From positions 1 through 15,010 of the forward strand of contig JBFJJW010000062.1 of the NCBI GenBank assembly GCA_041612095.1: DNA of 15,010 nucleotides, in the 5' to 3' direction. The stretch is from Solimonas sp041612095 (GTDB taxonomy: Bacteria > Pseudomonadota > Gammaproteobacteria > Nevskiales > Nevskiaceae). This document shows positions 6,265-13,576 of this stretch, piece by piece (the first letter of the stretch is position 1; each line of letters begins with the position of its first letter). The notes beneath the pieces were generated by a model. The model worked only from the letters and a program-made list of their open reading frames with translations, was not told where the DNA came from and did not search any database. The translations under genes and the position numbers were made by a program.

Positions 6265-7665
6265 TTATTGCAACAGCAGGAACAAGGCGCCTGGCCCGCG
6301 GCGCAGGTGCAGCAACAGCTGGCCCTTGCCACCTGCCAGCTTGCGAAAGTCCTCCATGGTCACAATCGGCTGGCGATTGATGCCGATGACGATGTCGCCC
6401 TCGCGCAGGCCGGCGCGGGCCGCCGCCGAGCGTGGATCGACGCTCTGCACACGCACGCCACGGTCTGCGTCGCGTGTGCTGTCATCTACCGGCGCGAACA
6501 CCGCGCCCGCCAGCCGCGGATTCAGCTGCTCGCCCTCGGAAGCGGCCTCGTCGTCCTTGCCGATGGTGACGGTCAGGGTGCGTGGCTTGCCCTCGCGCAT
6601 GACCTTGATCTTGACCTTGTCTCCCACGCGCAGGAGGCCAACGATGTTCCGCAGCTGGATGAAGTTATCGATGCTCTTGCCGTTGGCCTCGAGAATCACG
6701 TCCTCCGACTTCATGCCGGCCTTGTCGGCTGGCGAGTTCGGCAGCACGCGCGTGACGACAGCGCCGCGGGTGTCGCTGAGTCCAAACGCCTTGGCCAGGT
6801 CCGGCGTCAGATCCTGACCGTTGATGCCGATGCGTCCGCGCTGGACCGAACCATGCTCGATCAGCTGGTCCATGATGTTGCGCGCAGTGTTGACCGGTAT
6901 CGCGAAGCCGATACCGATGTTGCCGCCGGAGCGCGAATAGATCATTGACGGCACGCCAATGAGTTCACCCCGCAGATTGACCAGTGCGCCACCGGAATTG
7001 CCGGGATTGATGGAGGCATCCGTCTGGATGAAATCGCCCAGGCCATCGCCGACCCCGGTTCGACCCAGCGCACTGACGATGCCGCTGGTCACGGTCTGGC
7101 GCAGATTGAACGGCGAGCCGATCGCGACGACAAAATCGCCGACTTGCATGGCGTCGGAATCGCCTAGCGGCAGGGCCTGGAGCTTGCCGGCATCGATCTG
7201 CAGTACTGCGATGTCAGTCTCCGCGTCGCCGCCGATCAGCTAGGCGTCGAACTCGCGGTCATCGCTGAGGCGAACCTTGATCTCCTTTGCCTGCTGCACG
7301 ACGTGATTGTTGGTAATGACATATCCCTTGGCCGCATCAACGATCACGCCGGAGCCAACGGACTGGAACTCACGCTCTTGCGGTCGATCGGGTACGCCGA
7401 AGAAGCGGCGGAACATCGGGTCATCCATCAACGGGCCAAGCGGGCTTTGCACCTGCACCTCACCGGTGACCGAGACATTGACCACGCCCGGCATGACCTT
7501 CTTGAGCATCGGCGCCAGTGACGGCACGCCCTGCTGCAGCGGCACGCCCACCGGGATGTCGGCGTGCGCCGGTCCGGGATTGCTGGAGAGCATGAACGCT
7601 GCGCCTAGCAGCGAAGCCGAAACAGCCAAGGGGGCGAAGATCTTGATTGCGAATTCTTTTGACAT
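6265..7665 (-). pseudogene. DegP/DegQ-type periplasmic serine protease, interrupted by an in-frame TAG
   Basis: Read through the stop, this is a 466-codon HtrA protease: signal peptide (about 1-35, ending PAHA), trypsin-like domain, and two PDZ domains (about 280-370 and 395-466). The triad is His121 (ITNNHVV), Asp151 (ETDIAVLQ) and Ser224 (NPGNSGGAL). Such proteases degrade or refold damaged envelope proteins in the periplasm. Codon 142 is TAG (7240-7242), at the position that is Lys in E. coli DegP/DegQ (FDAK). No other stop or frameshift exists, and the rest, including the C-terminus, is well conserved. A product ending at 141 would lack Asp and Ser and be inactive. A single A-to-T sequence error, a recent nonsense mutation or suppression are all possible. 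The start ATG at 7665 (MSKEF) has GAGA nine bases upstream; ATGs at 7674 and 7680 are alternatives. Confidence 0.88.
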
Positions 7666-7703
7666 CGTAGGCATTCTCATCAGGCTGCGGACGGGCAGCG
7701 CGG

Positions 7704-7732
7704 TTATGACAGTACTTTCCGGCCAGAGGTTC
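7704..7732 (-). promoter_or_regulatory. Possible sigmaE-type promoter of the protease gene (weak)
   Basis: GAACCT (7732-7727) resembles the sigmaE -35 core GAACTT with one mismatch. After 17 bases comes TCATAA (7709-7704), loosely like the TCnnA-type -10. Transcription would start near 7697, about 30 bases before the MSKEF start. The -35 overlaps the stop codon of the PEBP gene. degP and mucD are known sigmaE/AlgU targets in other gammaproteobacteria, which makes the match reasonable, but short motifs like this occur by chance. Confidence 0.25.
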
Positions 7733-8366
7733 AGCGCTGCAGACGAATATCCGGATTCAGGCTGTAAAGGCCGGTGATTGCGGCGCGTGCCAGCACGTGA
7801 CCTTCGAGGCGCTGCCGAAGTTCGGTGATCGTGAAGCCTGCCTTCAATCCAACGCTGGGAAGGTCGGTAGCCAGTATCTCGAAGCGATACCGGTGCACGC
7901 GGGTGTCGTTCCACGGCGGGCAGGGGCCGTCGTAACCCAGGTATTGGCCCTCCATCGCAGCATCACCCCTGAACCATCCGGTGTAATCGTTCAGGCCCTG
8001 CAGCGCTTCTGCCGGACCCGAGGGTGCACGCTTGCCGTGAGCCACAACTCCCTGCGAGCACGCACCTTCCGCCAGCGAGCGCAGATCCGGTGGGAGGTCG
8101 ATCATCAGCCAGTGCACGAACTCGACGCGTGGGAGATCAGCGGCGACTTCACGGTCCTCGCGATTGACATCGTCACCGCTGCTGGGGCAATCGACGTCGA
8201 TCGCGGTGAGCACCAGGCTGCGAGCAGCGCTGGGCACGGCCGCCCAGCTCAGTTGCGGGCTCAGGTTCTCCGCAAGCCGGATATGCCCGCTGGGACTCTT
8301 GCGGGCGAAGGCGCATCGGCCGGGCATGCGTTGACCATCACGGAAGCTGCGGCTGCTGAGTTTCAT
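7731..8366 (-). CDS. PEBP-family protein (YbhB/YbcL, Raf-kinase-inhibitor-like)
   Basis: This 211-residue protein has the phosphatidylethanolamine-binding protein fold. Its anion-pocket motifs are VDCPSSG (about 78-84), FVHWLMIDLP (103-112) and GYDGPCPPWNDTRVHRYRF (about 156-174), which is the conserved GPxPPxGxHRY block. NLSPQLSWAAVP near residue 34 is the usual N-terminal element. No signal peptide is seen, so it is probably cytoplasmic. Bacterial members have no settled function. The start ATG has GGAGAG at the right distance. It lies 25 bases after sohB and 65 bases before the protease start, so the three are probably one unit. A stretch around GDDVNREDREVAADLPRV is longer than in E. coli YbhB, which accounts for the extra length. 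Confidence 0.88.
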   Translation of the reverse strand: MKLSSRSFRDGQRMPGRCAFARKSPSGHIRLAENLSPQLSWAAVPSAARSLVLTAIDVDCPSSGDDVNREDREVAADLPRVEFVHWLMIDLPPDLRSLAEGACSQGVVAHGKRAPSGPAEALQGLNDYTGWFRGDAAMEGQYLGYDGPCPPWNDTRVHRYRFEILATDLPSVGLKAGFTITELRQRLEGHVLARAAITGLYSLNPDIRLQR

Positions 8367-8391
8367 GATCTCTCCGGTTTGGTGGACGGTA

Positions 8392-9420
8392 CTATGACCA
8401 TCGGCGGTTGATGGCCGTTTCGATGCCGCGGCGCAGTTCTTCCCCGATCTGCGCCATTCCGCGCGAAAGGCGCTCGGCCAGACGCTGTCGCCGCTTGTAG
8501 CGGACTGCGTACGCGTCGGTTTGCGCGATGCGCTGCAATAGGTAGTCATCGCTGGTCTGGAGCGTGTCGACCAGCTTCAGCTCAAGGGCCTGGGTGCCAA
8601 ACCAGTGCTCGCCGGTGGCCACGCGCTCGAGATCGAGCTGCGGGCGATAGCGAGCGACAAAGGTCTTGAACAGTTGGTGGGTCTGCTCCAGGTCTTCGCG
8701 AAATTTCGCCCGGCCGGCATCGGTGTTCTCGCCGAACAGGGTCAGCGTGCGCTTGTACTCGCCGGCGGTGTGCAGTTCGAGATCGACATCGTGACGTTTG
8801 AGCAACCGGCTGAAATTGGGTATCTGCGCGACCACGCCGATCGACCCAAGGATTGCGAACGGCGCAGCGACAATACGGTCTGCGACACAGGCCATCATGT
8901 AGCCGCCGCTGGCCGCGACCTTGTCCACGGCAACGGTCAGCTTCACACCGTGCTCGCGTATCCGAACCAGCTGCGAGGCGGCAAGTCCGTAGCCATGCAC
9001 CAGACCTCCCTCGCTTTCCAGGCGTAGCAGCACCTCATCGTCCTTGTCGGCGACCTGCAGGACGGCGCTGATCTCTTCGCGCAGGGCCTCTACCGCGCTG
9101 GCCTGCAGGTCACCGCGAAAGCCGAGCACGAACAGCCGCGGCTTGCGCACACGGTCCTTGCGCTGCTGAGCCTTGTGCTCGGCCTTGCGCTGCTTCTCCA
9201 GCTGCTTGATCTCAGACGCATCCAGCAGTTCCCCTCGCAGTACGTCCGCCAGCTTGCGGAAGCGCTGGTTGAGATTGCGTACTTCGATGGAATCGTCTGG
9301 CTGTTGCGCTCTGGCGCCGCGTAACAGCATGAAGAAACCGGCCGTTATCGCCAGCAGGGCCAGCACGGCGGTGACCGACTTGGCGAGGAACAGGCCATAG
9401 GCACTGAGGAAATCGATCAC
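8392..9420 (-). CDS. sohB: SohB-type inner-membrane signal peptide peptidase (S49)
   Basis: This 342-residue protein matches SohB. It has an N-terminal membrane anchor (FLSAYGLFLAKSVTAVLALLA, about 4-24, broken here for length), a charged helical linker rich in Lys/Glu (50-95), and an S49 peptidase domain in the periplasm. The catalytic Ser-Lys dyad is visible as S171 in AASGGYMMA and K223 in GEYKRTLTLFG. GSIGVVAQIPN (192-202) is also conserved. SohB and SppA cleave remnant signal peptides and membrane fragments. I chose GTG at 9420 because it starts exactly at the SohB N-terminus and AGGAG lies nine bases upstream; the longer upstream frame runs antisense into the OmpA-like gene. It leads the sohB-PEBP-protease group, giving an envelope-proteolysis context. 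Confidence 0.9.
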   Translation of the reverse strand: MIDFLSAYGLFLAKSVTAVLALLAITAGFFMLLRGARAQQPDDSIEVRNLNQRFRKLADVLRGELLDASEIKQLEKQRKAEHKAQQRKDRVRKPRLFVLGFRGDLQASAVEALREEISAVLQVADKDDEVLLRLESEGGLVHGYGLAASQLVRIREHGVKLTVAVDKVAASGGYMMACVADRIVAAPFAILGSIGVVAQIPNFSRLLKRHDVDLELHTAGEYKRTLTLFGENTDAGRAKFREDLEQTHQLFKTFVARYRPQLDLERVATGEHWFGTQALELKLVDTLQTSDDYLLQRIAQTDAYAVRYKRRQRLAERLSRGMAQIGEELRRGIETAINRRWS

Positions 9421-9509
9421 GCGGATACGCTCCTGGGGGGCTGATAATGGGCTCGAGGCAATGCCGGCTGTGGGCGGCGACAGCGAGTGCTGTGCCAGGG
9501 GGTGGCCCC

Positions 9510-9516
9510 TATAATA
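9510..9516. promoter_or_regulatory. Overlapping -10 elements in the sohB / OmpA-like divergent gap
   Basis: TATAATA reads as a perfect TATAAT on the plus strand (9510-9515) and TATTAT (5 of 6) on the minus strand (9516-9511). A plus-strand start near 9522 would give the OmpA-like gene a leader of about 36 bases. A minus-strand start near 9504 would give sohB one of about 84 bases. -35 elements are poor on both sides, so an activator may help. The plus-strand assignment is the better supported. Confidence 0.5.
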
Positions 9517-9557
9517 GTCGCCCGTGAGCCTGCTTCTATAACGAGTTGGGGGACGCA

Positions 9558-10724
9558 GTGACGAAATTCCGATTGGTGCAAACGACGGCGGCTGGCTCGT
9601 TGCTGCTGCTTGCGGCTGCGGCTGCGGCTGCAACTGAGGCCACCGAGACGCGGCCCTATCTGACCGGCGGTTACGCGCACGTGTTTGCAGATGGGGGGCG
9701 CGGTTCCGACGACGGCGTCGGTGTGTACCTGGGTGCCGGCAAGGCGTTCGGTCCGAATTGGGGATTCCAGATCAGCGGGTTCCATGATGAGTTTGAGCGT
9801 GACGGCGGCACCGGGGACAGCTGGCGCGAATATGGTGGCAGCGTCGATGCGCTGTTCTTCTACGGTCGCGACCGTCGCTTTTCTCCCTACGTGGCCTTTG
9901 GTGTCGGTGGCATTCGTACTGAAGTGAAAATCGGTGCAGGCCGATCCACTGATGCCTTTGCTGATGGCGGAATCGGATTTTTCAAGTATTTCGACGTCGG
10001 CAACGGCAACTTCGGGCTGCAGGCGGACTTGCGCTACCGCTGGGTCGACGCCGGAGATTTGCCCGGCGTGGGTCCGTTTGAAGAGCCGGTTGCGCGTATC
10101 GGGCTGGTCATGGCGCTGGGTGCCAAGGCGGCAGTGGCCGCGCCGGTGGCCGATGGCGATGGCGATGGCGTGAACGATACCGCCGACCTATGTCCGGATA
10201 CGCCTGCCGGAACGCCGGTGGATGCCAAGGGTTGTCCTGCGGTGATGGATGCCGACGGCGATGGCGTCGGTGACGACGACGACCTCTGCCCTGGTACGCC
10301 GCCCGGGCTGGCAGTCGATGACCACGGCTGCCCGCGTGATGGCAACCGCTTCAGGATTTCGGGCAAGGGCGCCGAGCTTCGATTCGAAGATGTTTACTTT
10401 GGCTTTGATCAGCAGGTGCTCAACGACTATGGCAAGGCGATGCTGGATGACGCCGTGCGCGTGATCAACCTGCTGACGGAGCGGTATCCTGCGCTCAAGA
10501 TCGATATTGCAGGCCATGCCGACGCGGAAGGTACCGACGGCTACAACCTGGGGCTATCAGAGCGCCGCGCCAACGTGGTCAAGGCCTATCTGGTGCGCAA
10601 GGGTGTGAAGGAGAGTCGGATCAGCACCTACGCCTACGGCGAATCCAAGCCGCAAGCCACCAATGACACCGCCGACGGGCGAACCCAGAACCGGCGCGCC
10701 GAGATTCGCAGCCGCGCGGAATAG
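9558..10724 (+). CDS. OmpA-family outer-membrane protein with type 3 repeat linker
   Basis: This 388-residue protein anchors outer membrane to peptidoglycan. It has a signal peptide with an alanine-rich core (about 1-25), a predicted eight-stranded barrel (about 31-187, alternating hydrophobic strands), then a linker (197-262) with two Asp-rich repeats of the DGDGVxDxxDLCP type, and a C-terminal OmpA domain (about 280-388). In that domain GHADAEGTDGYNLGLSERRA carries D322 and R337, spaced 15 apart like the two residues that bind diaminopimelate in Acinetobacter OmpA. The repeats match thrombospondin type 3 motifs, which bind calcium and occur in OprF-like proteins. GTG at 9558 has GGGGGA four bases upstream; TTG at 9546 is an alternative. 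It converges on hemH with 54 bases between. Confidence 0.92.
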   Translation: MTKFRLVQTTAAGSLLLLAAAAAAATEATETRPYLTGGYAHVFADGGRGSDDGVGVYLGAGKAFGPNWGFQISGFHDEFERDGGTGDSWREYGGSVDALFFYGRDRRFSPYVAFGVGGIRTEVKIGAGRSTDAFADGGIGFFKYFDVGNGNFGLQADLRYRWVDAGDLPGVGPFEEPVARIGLVMALGAKAAVAAPVADGDGDGVNDTADLCPDTPAGTPVDAKGCPAVMDADGDGVGDDDDLCPGTPPGLAVDDHGCPRDGNRFRISGKGAELRFEDVYFGFDQQVLNDYGKAMLDDAVRVINLLTERYPALKIDIAGHADAEGTDGYNLGLSERRANVVKAYLVRKGVKESRISTYAYGESKPQATNDTADGRTQNRRAEIRSRAE

Positions 10725-10778
10725 CCCCGCGGGTCGGCCGCCGCAGCTGGGGCACCCGTCGCAGCCAGGGGTTCGCGC

Positions 10779-11846
10779 TCAGGCGTAGAGCTGCCGGATG
10801 CAGCGCTGCACCCGCGTTTCGCGCTGGTCGAAGTCAGGCTCTGCGCCAGGCATCCAGCCACCGAGGTGGCGAAGCGCCAGCTCGGCCAGCGCGCTGACAT
10901 GATCATCGCGGGTGTTCAGTGCGGGAACGTAGCTCAGCGATTCGCCACCACCGGCGAGGAATTGATCGCGATAGCGCAGGGCCACTTCCTCCAGCGTCTC
11001 CAGGCAGTCGGCCGAGAAGCCCGGGCAGATGACATCCAGCTTCTTCATGCCGCGGCCGGCGAACTGATCAAGGACGACATCAGTGTAGGGCGTTAGCCAC
11101 TTGGCGCGCCCCACACGTGACTGGAAGCTCACGCTCCACTCGTGCTCAGGCAGTTGCAGCTGCTCTGCAAGCAGGCGCGCGGTCTTCTGGCTGAAGCAGT
11201 AATAGGGGTCGCCCAATTCAAGATAGCGCTGCGGAATCGAGTGAAACGACATCAGCAGATGCTCGCCACGGCCGTTGTCGGCCCAGTGCTCGCGGACCGA
11301 GGCGGCCAACGCCGCGATATACGCGGGCTCGTCGTGATAGCTATTGATCAGGCGCAACTCCGGCAGCCATCGCCGTTTCTGGACCTCGGCAAACACCGCA
11401 TCGAACACCGAGGCGGTCGTGGTGCCGGAGTATTGCGGATACAGCGGCAACACCAGCACGCGACGCGCGCCCTGCTGTTCAAGCTGATCGAGGGCGCTGG
11501 CGATTGACGGATTGCCGTAGCGCATGCCCAGCGCCACCGGGATGTCGGGCCCCAGCCGTGCCTGCAGGGCGGCTTGCTGTTCGCGGCCAATGGCCAGCAA
11601 TGGCGACCCCCGCTCAGTCCAGACGCTGGCGTAGGCATGTGCCAGCCGCCGCGGCCGCAGCGGAAGGATGAAGCCATGGAGAATCGGCCACCAGAGGACG
11701 CGCGGCAGTTCAACTACGCGCGGGTCGCTCAAGAACGCTCGCAGGTAGCGACGGATGGCGCTGGCCGTGGGCGCGTCAGGAGTGCCGAGATTCGCCAGCA
11801 GGACGCCACAGCGCGGCGTCTGGCGATGTTCAGGAACGGGTTTCAT
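10779..11846 (-). CDS. hemH: Ferrochelatase
   Basis: Ferrochelatase inserts Fe2+ into protoporphyrin IX, the last step of protohaem synthesis, at the inner face of the cytoplasmic membrane. The 355-residue protein shows GVLLANLGTPDAP at the start, GMRYGNPSI, VLPLYPQYS, the active-site LMSFHSIPQRYLELGDPY with its conserved His, SFQSRVGRAKWLTPYT and the C-terminal CPGFSADCLETLEE. All are standard for bacterial HemH. I prefer ATG at 11846; a TTG nine bases upstream is possible. Neither has a clear Shine-Dalgarno. It follows the AGCS symporter gene by 53 bases on the same strand, so partial cotranscription is possible, though the functions are unrelated. Confidence 0.95.
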   Translation of the reverse strand: MKPVPEHRQTPRCGVLLANLGTPDAPTASAIRRYLRAFLSDPRVVELPRVLWWPILHGFILPLRPRRLAHAYASVWTERGSPLLAIGREQQAALQARLGPDIPVALGMRYGNPSIASALDQLEQQGARRVLVLPLYPQYSGTTTASVFDAVFAEVQKRRWLPELRLINSYHDEPAYIAALAASVREHWADNGRGEHLLMSFHSIPQRYLELGDPYYCFSQKTARLLAEQLQLPEHEWSVSFQSRVGRAKWLTPYTDVVLDQFAGRGMKKLDVICPGFSADCLETLEEVALRYRDQFLAGGGESLSYVPALNTRDDHVSALAELALRHLGGWMPGAEPDFDQRETRVQRCIRQLYA

Positions 11847-11899
11847 GGTCGCCAAGTCTACCGGGCGGACGCCGTCGCCGCCGGCTCAGCTGGCGCAAC

Positions 11900-13561
11900 T
11901 CAACCAGATCCGATCTCGCCGCTCTTCAGGCGCCTGAAGTAGTCGTGGTAGGCATTCATCGCCTTGCTGCCCAGAATCAGCATGGTCGGCAGATTGATCG
12001 CCAGCATGAAGCCCAATGCCACGGTGCTGACGGTATCGAGCTCGGCGTCGGTGCGGATAAAGCCCAGGCAGGTGACGAAGATCAGCAGGCACCAGATGAG
12101 CCGATAGGGCATGACCCAGCGGCTGCCGATCAGATAGACGATGCCCTGTTCGCCGTAGTAGCTCCAGGTAATCATCGTCGAGATGGCAAACAGCCACACG
12201 GTGATCGTGACCATCCAGCGGCCCAGCCCTGGCTGCGCCGAGTCGAAGGCCTTCGCGGTCAGGGTTGAGCCGGGGTAGTCGGCAAACAGCCCCGCCTCGA
12301 CTACGACAGGCGCTGTCGTCGACGGGATCGGGCGCCAGCTGACGTCGCGTTCATCGCCGGCACCGGTGACGTTACCGAACAGCTTGCTGCGTGCGCCGTC
12401 GGCGTCAGCGACGATCACGAATACTTGATCGCCTGCGCTGAGGTCTGTGCCAAAGTCGGTCGTCGCCAGCGTCTGCGGTGCCCATTGTCCCGGTGCAACC
12501 TCGATGATTGCCGGCGGTTCCTCGAAGTGGGCGATGGGCCCGCGGTTCCAGACGCCGCTGATCAGAATGACCAATGCGGTCATCGTGCACACCACCAGGG
12601 TATCGATGAAGGGCTCGAGCCCGGCGACCACGCCCTCGGTGACCGGCTCCGGGGTTTTCACCGCGGAGTGCGCAATCGGCGCCGATCCCAGGCCCGACTC
12701 CGACGAGAACAATGCGCGCTTCATGCCGAAGATGAAGGCGGTACCCAGGCCGGCGCCGACAAAAGCGCCCCCGGCTTCGGCCGGAGTGAAGGCCGACGTG
12801 AAGATCAGCGCGAACACGGCCGGTACTGCCTCGACATTGGTGGCGATCACGAACAGCGCGGCGAGTACGTAGACGCCGCACATGATCGGCACCAGCAGCC
12901 CGGCGATCCTGCCGATGCGCTGGATGCCGCCAAGGATGACTGCACCGACCATCAGCGCCATCACCGCGCCGGACAACCATCCGGGGACCCCGAAATAGGC
13001 GCGCGCAATTTCAGCCGCGTTCCAGGCCTGAAACATGTTGCCGCCGGTAATGCCGAACAGTATCAGGGGGATCGTGAACGCCGCGCCGGCAATCAAGCCC
13101 AGCTTGGCCAGCCTAGGCGACAGTTCGGCCAGGCCCTGCTTGCAGACCCACATCGGCCCGCCATGAGGGTTGGCCGGGTCGGCGGTGTTGCGGTAGAGCA
13201 TGGACAGAGTGACTTCGGTGCCCTTCAGCGCCATGCCCACCAGCCCGACCATCCACATCCAGAACACGGCGCCGGGGCCGCCTATGGAAACGGCGATCGC
13301 GACGCCGCCGATGTTGCCCAGCCCCACTGTCGCCGACAATGCTGCGGACAAGGCCTGAAAGTGGCTCAGCGCGCCTTTACCCTCGCCGCTGACGCCGGGC
13401 ACCTTGCCACGCAGCAGCTGTACGCCGTGGGTCAGAGCGCGGTACTGGATGAAGCGGCTCCAGATCGTGAAGATCACGCCGACCGAGAGCAGGGCAACCA
13501 ATGTGGGCACGCCCAGCATGACGGCGTTGATGCGGTCCAGCGTTGCAAAGAAGGCATCCAT
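11900..13561 (-). CDS. AGCS-family Na+/alanine (or glycine) symporter with a soluble insertion
   Basis: This 553-residue inner-membrane protein is an alanine/glycine:cation symporter. Family landmarks are LSATVGLGNIGGVAIAVSIGGPGAVFWMW in parts (about 75-103), KGTEVTLSMLYR (113-124), GGPMWVCKQG (134-143), GMKRALFSSESGLGSAPIAHSA in parts (279-300) and STMITWSYYGEQ (461-472). Typical members are about 440-490 residues. The excess is a hydrophilic, Gly/Asp/Val-rich stretch (about 341-430) between SGVW and LTAKAFD, probably on the periplasmic side. The substrate is not readable from sequence; alanine or glycine with Na+ is the family norm. The gene starts 15 bases after the NSS transporter stop, so the two are likely cotranscribed. 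Confidence 0.93.
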   Translation of the reverse strand: MDAFFATLDRINAVMLGVPTLVALLSVGVIFTIWSRFIQYRALTHGVQLLRGKVPGVSGEGKGALSHFQALSAALSATVGLGNIGGVAIAVSIGGPGAVFWMWMVGLVGMALKGTEVTLSMLYRNTADPANPHGGPMWVCKQGLAELSPRLAKLGLIAGAAFTIPLILFGITGGNMFQAWNAAEIARAYFGVPGWLSGAVMALMVGAVILGGIQRIGRIAGLLVPIMCGVYVLAALFVIATNVEAVPAVFALIFTSAFTPAEAGGAFVGAGLGTAFIFGMKRALFSSESGLGSAPIAHSAVKTPEPVTEGVVAGLEPFIDTLVVCTMTALVILISGVWNRGPIAHFEEPPAIIEVAPGQWAPQTLATTDFGTDLSAGDQVFVIVADADGARSKLFGNVTGAGDERDVSWRPIPSTTAPVVVEAGLFADYPGSTLTAKAFDSAQPGLGRWMVTITVWLFAISTMITWSYYGEQGIVYLIGSRWVMPYRLIWCLLIFVTCLGFIRTDAELDTVSTVALGFMLAINLPTMLILGSKAMNAYHDYFRRLKSGEIGSG

Positions 13562-13576
13562 GGCGGTGATCGGGTC

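Noticed and set aside
5988..6332. N-terminal extension of zapA to a start near 6332
   Set aside because: It crosses the terminator and covers the ZapB-like gene in another frame. The ATG at 5987 gives a normal ZapA and overlaps the upstream stop as ATGA.
7150..7239. Reinitiation after the TAG giving a separate functional protease fragment from the ATG at 7149
   Set aside because: There is no proper ribosome site before that ATG, and the fragment would lack the catalytic His and Asp and the signal peptide.
7666..7914. Longer protease N-terminus starting near 7914
   Set aside because: It overlaps the well-conserved C-terminus of the PEBP gene and would put 83 low-complexity residues in front of a clear signal peptide.
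9600..9640. Short GCTGCG-type tandem repeat in the signal peptide of the OmpA-like gene as a phase-variation tract
   Set aside because: Only three to four hexamer units are present and any unit change keeps the frame; alanine and leucine codons of a signal peptide explain it.
10725..10778. GCCCC/GGGGC inverted repeat between the OmpA-like gene and hemH as a two-way terminator
   Set aside because: The stem is only five pairs around a long loop and neither strand has a T-tract, so I do not call a terminator.
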